From the NCBI GenBank assembly GCA_051649785.1, contig JBOFHT010000094.1:1-12196 (forward strand): a stretch of 12,196 bases of DNA, read 5' to 3'. The translations under genes and the position numbers were made by a program. Of the stretch, positions 1 to 6,578 are shown piece by piece. Each line of letters opens with the position of its first letter. Within the stretch, counting starts at the first letter, position 1. Source of the DNA: JBOFHT01 sp051649785. Its GTDB lineage: Archaea; Methanobacteriota; Methanobacteria; Methanobacteriales; Methanobacteriaceae. A model generated the notes under the pieces. That model was given only the letters and a program-made list of their open reading frames with translations, was not told the origin of the DNA and did not search any database.

Positions 1-2
1 GA

Positions 3-122
3 AAAGAAAAAGAAAGAACTTTAGAAAAAAATTTACAAGACTTCCAAAAAGACTTCCAAACAAAATTTCCAAATATCAATCACCAAATCAAATTTGTAAA
101 CCAAAAAAAGAAAAAAACATGA
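3..122 (+). CDS. possible C-terminal end of a gene cut by the left edge
   Basis: One forward frame is open from the edge to a TGA at 120-122 and reads as about 39 residues rich in Lys, Gln and Phe, ending in NQKKKKT. It contains a duplicated QDFQ/KDFQ segment that comes from a 12-base tandem repeat at 38-61. The mixed codon endings (GAC, TTC, ATC, CAC) look more like coding DNA than the surrounding AT-rich sequence. No family is recognisable from so short a tail. A second forward frame is also open to about 223, but its composition is less protein-like. The call is tentative because there is no start, no domain and no upstream context. Confidence 0.3.
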   Translation, partial: KEKERTLEKNLQDFQKDFQTKFPNINHQIKFVNQKKKKT

Positions 123-198
123 CTTTTGGCCAAGACTCATTATTAAATAAAAAAAAATTTTCTATATGGAAAATCTTTTTTGTCAAGAATTACTATCT

Positions 199-228
199 AA
201 AAAAAAATCCTAAAATTAGTTAAAAAAA
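199..228 (-). terminator. U-tract terminator region after the leftward repeat-protein gene
   Basis: Read on the minus strand, the sequence past the TAG at 292-294 is strongly T-rich. It includes T7 (complement of 222-228) and T9 (complement of 199-207). Clustered U-tracts without a strong hairpin are the usual archaeal termination signal. No stable stem is visible here. Confidence 0.45.
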
Positions 229-291
229 TGAAAAATATAAAAATAAAAGAAATAAGAAAATAAAACAGTAACTCGAACTAATAATTAAGAA

Positions 292-528
292 CTATTTTAT
301 TTGTTCTTCAATCTTTTTAGCTATTTTAGATGCAACTTGGCCTTTTACTTGTTCTTCAATTTCTTTTTCTATTTCTGCACTAATTTTTCCTTTAATTTGA
401 TCATTGATTTTATTATCAATATCACTATCTTTTTTTCCTTTAATTTGTTCTTCAATTTCTTTTTGAATTTCTGAATCCAACTTTCCTCTTATTTGCTCTT
501 CAATTTTTTTATCAATATTTTTTGACAT
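292..528 (-). CDS. small 16-residue-repeat protein with four-residue periodicity, unknown function
   Basis: The 78-residue product consists of 4.5 copies of a 16-residue unit (residues 7-78; consensus near KEIEEQIKGKxxSxIx), matched by an exact 48-base period in the DNA. Every Ile, Leu or Val falls at residues 5, 9, 13 and so on to 77. That is one every four residues, with Lys33 the only gap. There are no aromatic residues, Cys, Pro or His, and charge is nearly balanced (about 18 Lys/Arg and 19 Asp/Glu). No signal peptide or membrane segment is present, so it is probably cytosolic and helical, perhaps an oligomer. The start is well supported: AGGTGAT lies three bases before the ATG and matches the archaeal anti-SD sequence. 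The gene stands alone and no function can be assigned. Its regularity and good start argue for a real gene. Confidence 0.75.
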   Translation of the reverse strand: MSKNIDKKIEEQIRGKLDSEIQKEIEEQIKGKKDSDIDNKINDQIKGKISAEIEKEIEEQVKGQVASKIAKKIEEQIK

Positions 529-588
529 ATTATCACCTAAAATTCTAAATAATTATCCTAACTAATTAGTTATTACTAATATTGAACT

Positions 589-614
589 AGATATGTTTAC
601 AAACATTTATATCT
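589..614. promoter_or_regulatory. imperfect dyad, possible operator of the repeat-protein gene
   Basis: ATGTTTACAAACAT (593-606) has perfect six-base arms around a two-base centre. It is flanked by AGATAT on the left and ATATCT on the right, with a two-base offset. It lies just downstream of a candidate TATA element on the minus strand (about 610-620), where a repressor could block transcription start. The position is inferred and AT-rich DNA yields such dyads by chance. Confidence 0.3.
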
Positions 615-1004
615 ATAAATATTACAAAAATATGTTTATTTATTATCCAGTTCTTATGATAAAAATATTAATGTATTATTTTATATATTTAATTGATATA
701 TATAAACATTGCTAATTAAATAGAACTAAAAAAATCTAATTAAAGTAATAGATAACTTATATGAGAATAAGTTAAATTATAAAATAAATTATAATTAAAT
801 TATAAATCAATTTATAAATTAAAATAGTTACAAATTAAAATTATTAATAATTTATAATAGGCAGATGAAATGTAATAAAATATAAATAACCTATTAATAA
901 CATACTAATAATCAAATAGTATAATCAATGAGTAATCTATACATAATCGTAACATATTAATAAATTATTAATTTTAATCAATTAGTGTCCATAATAATTA
1001 AGTT

Positions 1005-1017
1005 AAATTTATAAAAG
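1005..1017 (+). promoter_or_regulatory. candidate TATA box of moaA-fdhD
   Basis: AAATTTATAAAAG resembles the archaeal TATA element with an A-rich flank. A start point about 25 bases downstream would fall near 1035-1040. That implies a very short leader ahead of ATG 1042 or ATG 1051. No transcript data are available. Confidence 0.35.
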
Positions 1018-1041
1018 AATTAATAAATAAAATTAGGATTT

Positions 1042-1974
1042 ATGATTAAAATGAAAGTAGAGGACAAATATAAACGCCCCATAATCTCACTTAGAATTTC
1101 AATTACAAATAGATGCAATATAAACTGCTTATACTGCCATCATGATGGAATGCTTCCTGAAAAAGAAGAAATGACTGTTGATGAAATTTATCAGGTTTTA
1201 AAAGTAGCTAAGTCTTTAGGAGTTTTAAAAATAAGATTTTCAGGAGGAGAACCTCTTATTAGAAAAGATATTGTTGAAATAGTAGCTAAAACTGCTTCAC
1301 TTGATTTTAAAGATATTTCAATAACAACTAATGGAATATTTCTTGAAAAATATGCAAAGGATTTATATGATGCTGGTTTAAGCAGGGTAAATGTAAGTTT
1401 TGATACATTAAACCCTGAAACATACAAAATAATAACAAAAAAGGATTATTTAGAAGATGCTAAAAAAGGAATATTGAAGGCAATAGAAGTAGGATTAGAT
1501 CCTGTTAAGATTAATATGGTTGTTATGAATAACATAAACAATAATGAAATTAAAAAAATGTTTGAATTCTCTAAAGACAATGGAATAATCTTACAATTGA
1601 TTGAGCTACTTAAAAGTGAAAATTGTGATGATGATAAGTTTTCAGATGAATATCATTATGATATGGGAGATTTAGAAGATAAATTAGCAGAGTTAGCTAC
1701 GAATGTAAGAGTTCGAGAGTTTATGCAAGATAGGAAAAAATATTATATTGACAACGGAGAAATAGAAGTTGTTAGACCTATGGATAATACTAAATTCTGT
1801 GAAAATTGTACAAGACTTAGAATAACTCCTGATGGAAAGATAAAACCTTGTTTACTTAGAAATGATAATCTTATTGACATTATAAATCCTATAAGAAATG
1901 GTGCAAAAGAAGAAGAGCTTGAACAAATATTTATTGAAGGAATAAACAATAGAAAACCATATTATGAAGAATAG
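1042..1974 (+). CDS. moaA: GTP 3',8-cyclase MoaA, molybdenum cofactor biosynthesis
   Basis: This radical SAM enzyme carries out the first step of molybdopterin synthesis, rearranging GTP to 3',8-cyclo-7,8-dihydro-GTP. The 310-residue product has the N-terminal radical SAM cluster motif CxxxCxxC at Cys25, Cys29 and Cys32, an SGGEPL motif at 68-72, and the MoaA-specific C-terminal cluster CxxC-x13-C at Cys253, Cys256 and Cys270. Length fits the family. It ends in RKPYYEE, as I recall for archaeal MoaA, and lacks the Gly-Gly tail of bacterial enzymes. The start could be ATG 1042 or ATG 1051: an AGGA at 1035-1038 is close to the first and about 12 bases from the second. fdhD follows after about 63 bases on the same strand, so the two are probably one transcript serving a Mo/W enzyme such as formate dehydrogenase. 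Confidence 0.95.
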   Translation: MIKMKVEDKYKRPIISLRISITNRCNINCLYCHHDGMLPEKEEMTVDEIYQVLKVAKSLGVLKIRFSGGEPLIRKDIVEIVAKTASLDFKDISITTNGIFLEKYAKDLYDAGLSRVNVSFDTLNPETYKIITKKDYLEDAKKGILKAIEVGLDPVKINMVVMNNINNNEIKKMFEFSKDNGIILQLIELLKSENCDDDKFSDEYHYDMGDLEDKLAELATNVRVREFMQDRKKYYIDNGEIEVVRPMDNTKFCENCTRLRITPDGKIKPCLLRNDNLIDIINPIRNGAKEEELEQIFIEGINNRKPYYEE

Positions 1975-2037
1975 ATATTTAATTACATTTTTACATTTCA
2001 TATTAAAACAGATTTAAAAGAATAATAGGTGCTAAAA

Positions 2038-2802
2038 ATGGAAAATAATTCAAAAATGATAGAAGAAGTTCTAGCATTTGCATATAAAGATGGGAAACTT
2101 GTAGAAGTTGTAGAAAAAGTAGCTAGTGATAAAACAACATCAGTGACTATTAATAATAAAATTTCACGTAATTTTTCAACAGTAGAAGATTCATTAGAAG
2201 AATTTGTAACTGGTTATATGTTAGGGGAAGGATTAATTACCAGTACCTCAGATATTGAAGAAATAAAAATAAAAGGAACATCTATTAAAGCTACAATTCG
2301 TTCTGAAAAGTTTGATGACAGTGAACTTGTAGTATGCTCCGATAGTGGAGGAGGTACTAGGTCTAAGATAAAAACTATTCCAACTATTGAATCAGACTTT
2401 AAATTATCTGCAGAAGAAATTGTAGAAAACATGGAAGTATTAAAGAATAATGCCACTATTTGGAAAGCTACTGGTGGAGTTCATGTAGCAGGTTTAAAAA
2501 GTAAAGATTTTTTTGTTATAAAAGAAGATGTTAGTCGTCATGTAGCTGTTGATAAAGTAATTGGGGCAGGTGCCATAGCTAATGTTGATTTTAAAAATTC
2601 TTATGTGTTTTATAGTGGGAGAATGCCCCAAGACATGCTAATTAAAGTAGCTAGAGTAGGAATTCCAATAATAATATCAAATGCAGGTCCAGCTTTTTCA
2701 GGATACAATTTAGCTAAGAAATCTGGATTAACAATGGTTGGTTTTGCAAGAGGTTCAAGATTTAATGTTTATACAAATCCTCAAAGAATATTAACTGAAT
2801 AA
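2038..2802 (+). CDS. fdhD: FdhD, formate dehydrogenase sulfurtransferase/accessory protein
   Basis: FdhD passes sulfur from a cysteine desulfurase to the Mo/W-bis-pterin cofactor of formate dehydrogenase. The 254-residue product shows the family motifs EDVSRHVAVDKVIG (residues 163-176; usual EDVGRHNAVDKVIG), SGRMPQDMLIK (193-203) and GSRFNVYT (239-246). An upstream in-frame GTG at 2029 lies inside the AGGTG ribosome binding site that precedes ATG 2038 by six bases, so the ATG is the better start. The usual CxxC loop reads CSDS here: Cys100 is kept and the second position is Ser103. moaA lies just upstream on the same strand. No formate dehydrogenase subunit is in the window. The family call is firm; the effect of losing one Cys is not known. 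Confidence 0.92.
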   Translation: MENNSKMIEEVLAFAYKDGKLVEVVEKVASDKTTSVTINNKISRNFSTVEDSLEEFVTGYMLGEGLITSTSDIEEIKIKGTSIKATIRSEKFDDSELVVCSDSGGGTRSKIKTIPTIESDFKLSAEEIVENMEVLKNNATIWKATGGVHVAGLKSKDFFVIKEDVSRHVAVDKVIGAGAIANVDFKNSYVFYSGRMPQDMLIKVARVGIPIIISNAGPAFSGYNLAKKSGLTMVGFARGSRFNVYTNPQRILTE

Positions 2803-2831
2803 CCTATAACATATAAAATAAATAAATATAG

Positions 2832-2858
2832 AAAAAATAGCTAAAAAACTATAAAAAA
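2832..2858 (-). terminator. U-tract terminator of hxlB
   Basis: On the minus strand, downstream of the hxlB stop, three T6 tracts lie within 27 bases (complements of 2832-2837, 2843-2848 and 2853-2858). fdhD and hxlB converge on a 130-base gap. The gap also holds a 27-base direct repeat with two mismatches (2820-2846 and 2886-2912). Confidence 0.45.
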
Positions 2859-2932
2859 TAATGAGTAAATAATAATTAAATTATAAAATAAATATAGAAA
2901 AAGTAGATAAAATAAGGCATGAAATAGTTTAT

Positions 2933-3517
2933 TTATTCTAAAACCGTGTGCCTACATTTTAAATCATTTTCTGTTTGATCCATCCTATCCATAAGCTCAG
3001 CTACAATTCCATCAAGCATTATAAGAGATGTTAACTCAAATAATGTCCCTAATGGGGCTAAAGACATGTATTTACCATCCATCTGCCTACGAATATAATC
3101 TTTATCAGAATCTAATTTAGTCCTACCTTCAATTTCTATTAATTCATCAGAAAGTCTTCCAATACTAGAATTAGGATTAGAAGTAATTAATAAAACTTTA
3201 GCACCTCTATCTTTAGCTATTTGGACTGCGGAAACAATAGTATCTGTTTCACCAGAGCCGGAAATAGCAAAAATAGAATCTCCTTTATTTATAGCAGGAG
3301 TAGTAGTTTCCCCAACAACATAGACACTAATTCCTAAATGCATTAATCTCATTGCAAATGCTTTAGCTACAAGACCAGATCTCCCTGCCCCTATAACAAA
3401 AACATTTTCTGAGTTAATTATAACATTAATAGCATTATCAATAGCATTTTCATCGGAATTTTCAGTGGCATTTTCAATATTATTTAATATTTCGTGTATA
3501 GCTGCTTTCATTAACAT
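2933..3517 (-). CDS. hxlB: 6-phospho-3-hexuloisomerase (SIS domain)
   Basis: This enzyme interconverts fructose 6-phosphate and D-arabino-3-hexulose 6-phosphate. With hexulose-phosphate synthase it supplies ribulose 5-phosphate in archaea that lack an oxidative pentose-phosphate pathway. The product, 194 residues from this start, is a single SIS domain with GAGRSG (43-48), RLMHLG (57-62), VGETTTPA, SGSGET (86-91) and PLGTLFE (155-161), and ends in CRHTVLE. I recall the M. jannaschii enzyme MJ1247 as having the same motifs and a similar RH-containing tail. Start choice is uncertain: TTG 3529 and ATGs at 3526, 3517 and 3511 are all in frame. ATG 3517 sits four bases after GATGAT, a near match to the GGTGAT site. 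It faces fdhD and is divergent from the ModE-like regulator. No synthase partner is visible. Confidence 0.9.
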   Translation of the reverse strand: MLMKAAIHEILNNIENATENSDENAIDNAINVIINSENVFVIGAGRSGLVAKAFAMRLMHLGISVYVVGETTTPAINKGDSIFAISGSGETDTIVSAVQIAKDRGAKVLLITSNPNSSIGRLSDELIEIEGRTKLDSDKDYIRRQMDGKYMSLAPLGTLFELTSLIMLDGIVAELMDRMDQTENDLKCRHTVLE

Positions 3518-3787
3518 AATAATCATCAAATAATCAATAACAGTGAATATAGAATATAATAATACTACATAATAATTATAAATAGTTATAATAATTTACA
3601 AAACTAAATAATTAATATTTTAAGTAATATCTTTGAGCAATATATTTAGTTACATATTTAATTTATATTTTAAATTTAGCAATAACTTCAATATCCTAAA
3701 TTCATACATGTAAAAAGGGATATCTTAAAGATACTATTTTATAATTTATTATATATAAATTAAATGTCAAAATATTAAATATCATTT

Positions 3788-3828
3788 TGTTAAGTAGGAA
3801 CTTGTTAAGTATAAATTTATTAAGTGTA
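3788..3828 (+). promoter_or_regulatory. three TTAAGT direct repeats at exact 15-base spacing
   Basis: TTAAGT occurs at 3790-3795, 3805-3810 and 3820-3825; the first two copies extend to TTGTTAAGTA. The identical spacing suggests a cooperative binding array or a decayed tandem duplication. It lies just upstream of the ModE-like gene, probably near or after its transcription start, so autoregulation is plausible but unproven. Confidence 0.4.
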
Positions 3829-3864
3829 ATTAGTTTAAATTAATTAACTAATTTAAATATTAAA

Positions 3865-3884
3865 GGTTGAAAGAGGTTGAAAGA
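3865..3884 (+). repeat. 10-base tandem duplication over the ribosome binding site
   Basis: GGTTGAAAGA is present twice in direct succession (3865-3874 and 3875-3884), six bases before ATG 3890. Each copy begins GGTTGA, a weak match to the GGTGA ribosome binding site. The second copy is placed to act as the site. Confidence 0.6.
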
Positions 3885-3889
3885 TTAAA

Positions 3890-4819
3890 ATGGACTTTAA
3901 AGCTGAAATATCCATAATTATAAATGGGAAAAAATATAATAATAGCTTATTTAAGTCATTAGAAGCCATATCATCCACTTATTCACAGCGAAAAGCAGCT
4001 AAAAATCTTGAAATATCACATTCAGTTTTAAATCGTAGAATAATTAATGCTGAAAATGATTTAGGGTTTAAACTAGTTGAAACACGAGGTACTGGTTCTG
4101 AATTAACTGAAGAAGGAATTAAATTATTAAATAAATATTATAAATATATTAATATGACCTCTGAAAATGATGAGCTAATTATTTGTGGAGGGCATATTAT
4201 TTGTGGGCTTTTAGAAACTTTAATTTCAAATTTACCACCTGAAACCAAATCCCCAAAAATTTATAGTAGTAATGACGAAAATGCTTATGAATTAGCTAGA
4301 AAAGGAATTGTGGATATATTAGCATTAGATGACCCAGTTATAGCTTTTGAAAATGATTTAGATTTAGTGCCAATAGCTTATGATTATCTAGTTTTAGTTG
4401 AAAGTGAAACTGGTAACAACACTGCTACAATTAAATCAATTGAAGATTTAAAAGATTCTAGCTTTATTGGAGTAAAAGGAAGTGCTCAAAGGTTAGCGTG
4501 GAATACATTAAAATCTCAAAATATACCATTTAATATTATAAAAGAAGTTAATTCCCAATATGAGGCATTTAAAATTGTAAAAAATTATGACAAAAATTAT
4601 GATAATATTGATAAGTCTATAACAAATGGGAACAATAAGGTTTATACTTTTTTAAATGCTAGTTTTTTTAGTGGTGGTGACATTTTAAAAAATGAAACAC
4701 AACATACTATTAATTTAGTTCCTTATAATGAAAATAACAATGATTTAAATAGTTTTATTAATTTTATTTTAAATAATAGAGTTAAAATAGCTAAAGAAGG
4801 ATTTATTCCAATTGGATAA
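3890..4819 (+). CDS. ModE/LysR-like transcription regulator with a binding-protein-like effector domain
   Basis: The 309-residue product has an N-terminal winged helix-turn-helix at about residues 20-85. SQRKAAKNLEISHSVLNRRI is the helix-turn-helix core, and TRGTGSELTEEG is the wing typical of ModE and LysR proteins. The rest (about 95-309) resembles a periplasmic-binding-protein-like ligand domain (GGHIICGLLETLI, ARKGIVDILALDDP, IKSIEDLKDSSFIGVKGS) rather than the molybdate-binding repeats of E. coli ModE. Such HTH plus binding-protein fusions are common in methanogens and are often annotated as molybdate/tungstate regulators. Asn- and Asp-rich loops occur at 231-250 and 280-296. Its position next to moaA-fdhD supports a role in Mo/W or formate metabolism, but the ligand cannot be read from sequence. 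Repeat arrays immediately upstream are candidates for its own binding sites. Confidence 0.8.
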   Translation: MDFKAEISIIINGKKYNNSLFKSLEAISSTYSQRKAAKNLEISHSVLNRRIINAENDLGFKLVETRGTGSELTEEGIKLLNKYYKYINMTSENDELIICGGHIICGLLETLISNLPPETKSPKIYSSNDENAYELARKGIVDILALDDPVIAFENDLDLVPIAYDYLVLVESETGNNTATIKSIEDLKDSSFIGVKGSAQRLAWNTLKSQNIPFNIIKEVNSQYEAFKIVKNYDKNYDNIDKSITNGNNKVYTFLNASFFSGGDILKNETQHTINLVPYNENNNDLNSFINFILNNRVKIAKEGFIPIG

Positions 4820-5171
4820 TATAATTATATGAAGTTCTATGTTTGCATTAATATTATACTATTACTTATACAATTATTTTCAACTTACACTATACTTATT
4901 TTTAATAATAAAATTAAATAATTATATAAGTTAATTTTACAATAAATTAAGTTGCAGAATAAGTAATTATCTTAAAAATAAATATAAAAATTATATTAAA
5001 AAATTATATCATAATTTGATAACAATTCGATAACAATTGGATAATAAATTAGATAATTAAAATATGCTAACAATATTTAATGTGGGAATAATAATTCAAT
5101 ACTAATAAATAAGATATTGTATACTATTATCCATATTATTACAAATTATAACTCCATTACCGGTGATTAGA
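4820..5171. other. intergenic region before the nucleoside kinase
   Basis: About 350 AT-rich bases without a convincing gene. Loose T-rich stretches at 4870-4905 may end the regulator transcript. The 11-base repeat array at 5018-5062 is the most ordered element. A TATA-like GTATACTATT lies near 5117-5126. The region ends in a strong GGTGAT ribosome binding site at 5162-5167. Confidence 0.5.
5018..5062 (+). promoter_or_regulatory. direct repeats of GATAA at 11-12 base spacing
   Basis: GATAACAATT occurs at 5018-5027 and again at 5029-5038. GATAATAAATT follows at 5040 and GATAATT at 5052. Starts fall 11, 11 and 12 bases apart, about one helical turn, so a protein could bind all copies on one DNA face. 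The array lies about 110-150 bases before the kinase start. Function is inferred. Confidence 0.4.
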
Positions 5172-6107
5172 TTGACTAAAGGAAAAAATAAACGAGATTT
5201 ATTAGCTATTGGGCATACAGCACTAGATTACATTATAAAAGTAGAAGATTTCCCTGCAGCAAACACATCAGCATCAATAGATAAAATGAAGCAATTATAT
5301 GGAGGGGCTGCTGCAAATGTAGCTATGGTGGGAGCTAGTCTAAACTTAAAAACATCTTTAGTTTCAGCTGTTGGAAAAGAATTTGTAGATTCCAAATACC
5401 ATAAGCAAATGAAAGATTTAGGAATTAATACCGATTCTATGATTATTTCTGAGAGTGAAAATACGCCTACTGCTTTTGTTTTAACAGATGATAACAAAGA
5501 CCAAATTAGCTATTTCTACTGGGGTGCTGGAAAGAAGTTCCAAGAAATTGATGCCCCTATTGATGCAATATCTAATGTAAGAGCTGTGCATCTAGCCACA
5601 GGAGATCCTAACTTTAATCACCGTTCAGGAATAGTTGCAAATGAAATGGGTGATCAAGGGGATGAAAAGTTAGTATCATTTGACCCTGGTCAAGATTTAC
5701 ATATGTACACATTATCTAAGCTTAAAGAAGTCTTAAATTGTTGTGACATTCTTTTTGGGAACCATCACGAAATTGACAGAATATTGAAGTCATTGAATGT
5801 TGATATTAATGAATTAAGAGAATTAGGTCCTACTATTGTAGTTAAAACTTGCGGAAAAGATGGTAGCCATATTTATAGTAATGAAAAAATAGAAATTGAC
5901 CCAATTTACAGACCTGCAGTAGATCCAACAGGAGCAGGAGATTCATACAGAGCAGGATTTTTAAAAGCCTATCTCAATGGAGAATCCTTAGAAGATTGTG
6001 GTAAATTAGCTTCAGCTGTTTCTTCTTTCATAGTAGAAAAAGAAGGATGTCAAACTAATATTCCATCATTAGATTTAGCTAAAAAGCGTATGAACGAATT
6101 TTATTAA
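5172..6107 (+). CDS. PfkB-family nucleoside kinase (MJ0406-like)
   Basis: This ribokinase-fold kinase is of the archaeal nucleoside kinase type described for M. jannaschii MJ0406, which phosphorylates several nucleosides with ATP. The 311-residue product has the first PfkB signature GGAAANVA (44-51) and the second, DPTGAGDSYRAGF (251-263), with Asp257 as the likely catalytic base. The IGHTALDYI start, HLATGDPNFN, SFDPGQDL and GCQTNIPS segments closely match what I remember of MJ0406. The GTG at 5163 is part of the GGTGAT ribosome binding site (5162-5167), so the TTG at 5172, four bases after it, is the likelier start. The gene stands alone and has its own leader with an 11-base repeat array. 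The exact substrate (nucleoside or another sugar) remains open. Confidence 0.85.
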   Translation: MTKGKNKRDLLAIGHTALDYIIKVEDFPAANTSASIDKMKQLYGGAAANVAMVGASLNLKTSLVSAVGKEFVDSKYHKQMKDLGINTDSMIISESENTPTAFVLTDDNKDQISYFYWGAGKKFQEIDAPIDAISNVRAVHLATGDPNFNHRSGIVANEMGDQGDEKLVSFDPGQDLHMYTLSKLKEVLNCCDILFGNHHEIDRILKSLNVDINELRELGPTIVVKTCGKDGSHIYSNEKIEIDPIYRPAVDPTGAGDSYRAGFLKAYLNGESLEDCGKLASAVSSFIVEKEGCQTNIPSLDLAKKRMNEFY

Positions 6108-6147
6108 GTTAAGTCTAACTATAAATTACTCTAATGATTACTACTCA

Positions 6148-6173
6148 TTTTTAGTTTTTTTAATTTTAATTTT
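6148..6173 (+). terminator. U-tract terminator of the nucleoside kinase gene
   Basis: About 40 bases past the stop a run of T5, T7, T4 and T4 is broken only by short purine pairs. This is a typical archaeal U-rich termination region with no clear stem. Confidence 0.5.
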
Positions 6174-6328
6174 GACTTTGATTTGGTATTATAACTTTGA
6201 TTTTATTTTATAGTTAATTCAATTAAAATTGAAAAAAGTCAATTACAATTAATAGAATAATGAATATTAGCTATTTTTATATAATTTTAAGTAATAATTA
6301 TTTTATTCTTTTAATATAATCCTTTTAG

Positions 6329-6352
6329 AAGTCATTAAACAATAGATGACTT
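6329..6352 (+). repeat. seven-base inverted repeat with 10-base loop in the thiC leader
   Basis: AAGTCAT and ATGACTT are perfect complements and extend one base as a G-U pair in RNA. The repeat could be an operator half-site pair or an RNA hairpin about 230 bases before the thiC start. It is not part of any riboswitch I recognise. Confidence 0.35.
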
Positions 6353-6578
6353 TATAAATGATAAGATTATAATTAATTGATATAGTTAAATTCAAGTTAA
6401 TTTTACTTAAATTCAATTGACAATGCTAAAAGTAAAGTAAAATTTAAATGAGAATATAAGTCTAAATCTAGAAATTATTAGAATTAGCTTATTTCACTAT
6501 ATTTAATTAATTAATATAGAATATTAAAACTTAAAAAATTATAAAAATATAATGGAAAAAATTTAAGGAGACTATTTT

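Larger units (their letters stand above)
529..1041. other. intergenic region between divergent genes, AT-rich with short repeats
   Basis: No credible gene is visible in these 513 bases. The left part should hold the promoter of the leftward repeat-protein gene; the minus strand has ATTTATAGATA at about 610-620, near the dyad at 589-614. Around 774-820 the motif AAATTATAA recurs at 774, 786 and 797, followed by the related ATTTATAA at 810. This is a loose 11-12 base tandem array. The right end holds the likely moaA promoter. Base composition is so AT-rich that chance repeats are expected. Confidence 0.6.
3530..3889. other. divergent intergenic region between hxlB and the ModE-like gene
   Basis: These 360 bases must hold both promoters. 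A TATA-like TATTTATAAT on the minus strand near 3573-3582 could serve hxlB, and TTATATATAA near 3750 could serve the regulator. Other visible elements are the dyad TATCTTAAAGATA at 3721-3733, three TTAAGT sites at 15-base spacing (3790-3825), and a 10-base tandem duplication at 3865-3884. No gene is seen. Confidence 0.5.
6108..6578. other. long leader of thiC with several dyads, no gene
   Basis: After the kinase terminator the region contains three inverted repeats: TCAATTAAAATTGA at 6219-6232; AAGTCAT (6329-6335) with ATGACTT (6346-6352) around a 10-base loop; and AATTTTACTT (6399-6408) with AAGTAAAATT (6435-6444) around a 26-base loop. A TPP riboswitch was looked for (CTGAGA core and its partner motifs) and not found. 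Promoter candidates are too AT-rich to rank. Confidence 0.5.

Noticed and set aside
2..223. Second forward frame open from the left edge to about 223
   Set aside because: It lacks a start, is dominated by Lys and Asn from poly-A runs, and overlaps the more protein-like frame that ends at 122.
1191..1427. Antisense open frames within moaA, fdhD, the nucleoside kinase, thiC, hisH and the AIR-synthase-like gene
   Set aside because: Each lies wholly or nearly wholly opposite a well-supported gene, has no ribosome site or family resemblance, and has the Ser/Ile/Leu-rich text expected from the complement of AT-rich coding DNA.
5018..5062. CRISPR-like array (also considered at 3788-3828 and 12122-12192)
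   Set aside because: Repeats are only 6-15 bases with no unique spacers of 30-40 bases and no cas genes nearby.
6108..6578. TPP riboswitch in the thiC leader
   Set aside because: The CTGAGA core and the matching downstream motif of the THI element are absent, and the region is almost devoid of G and C.
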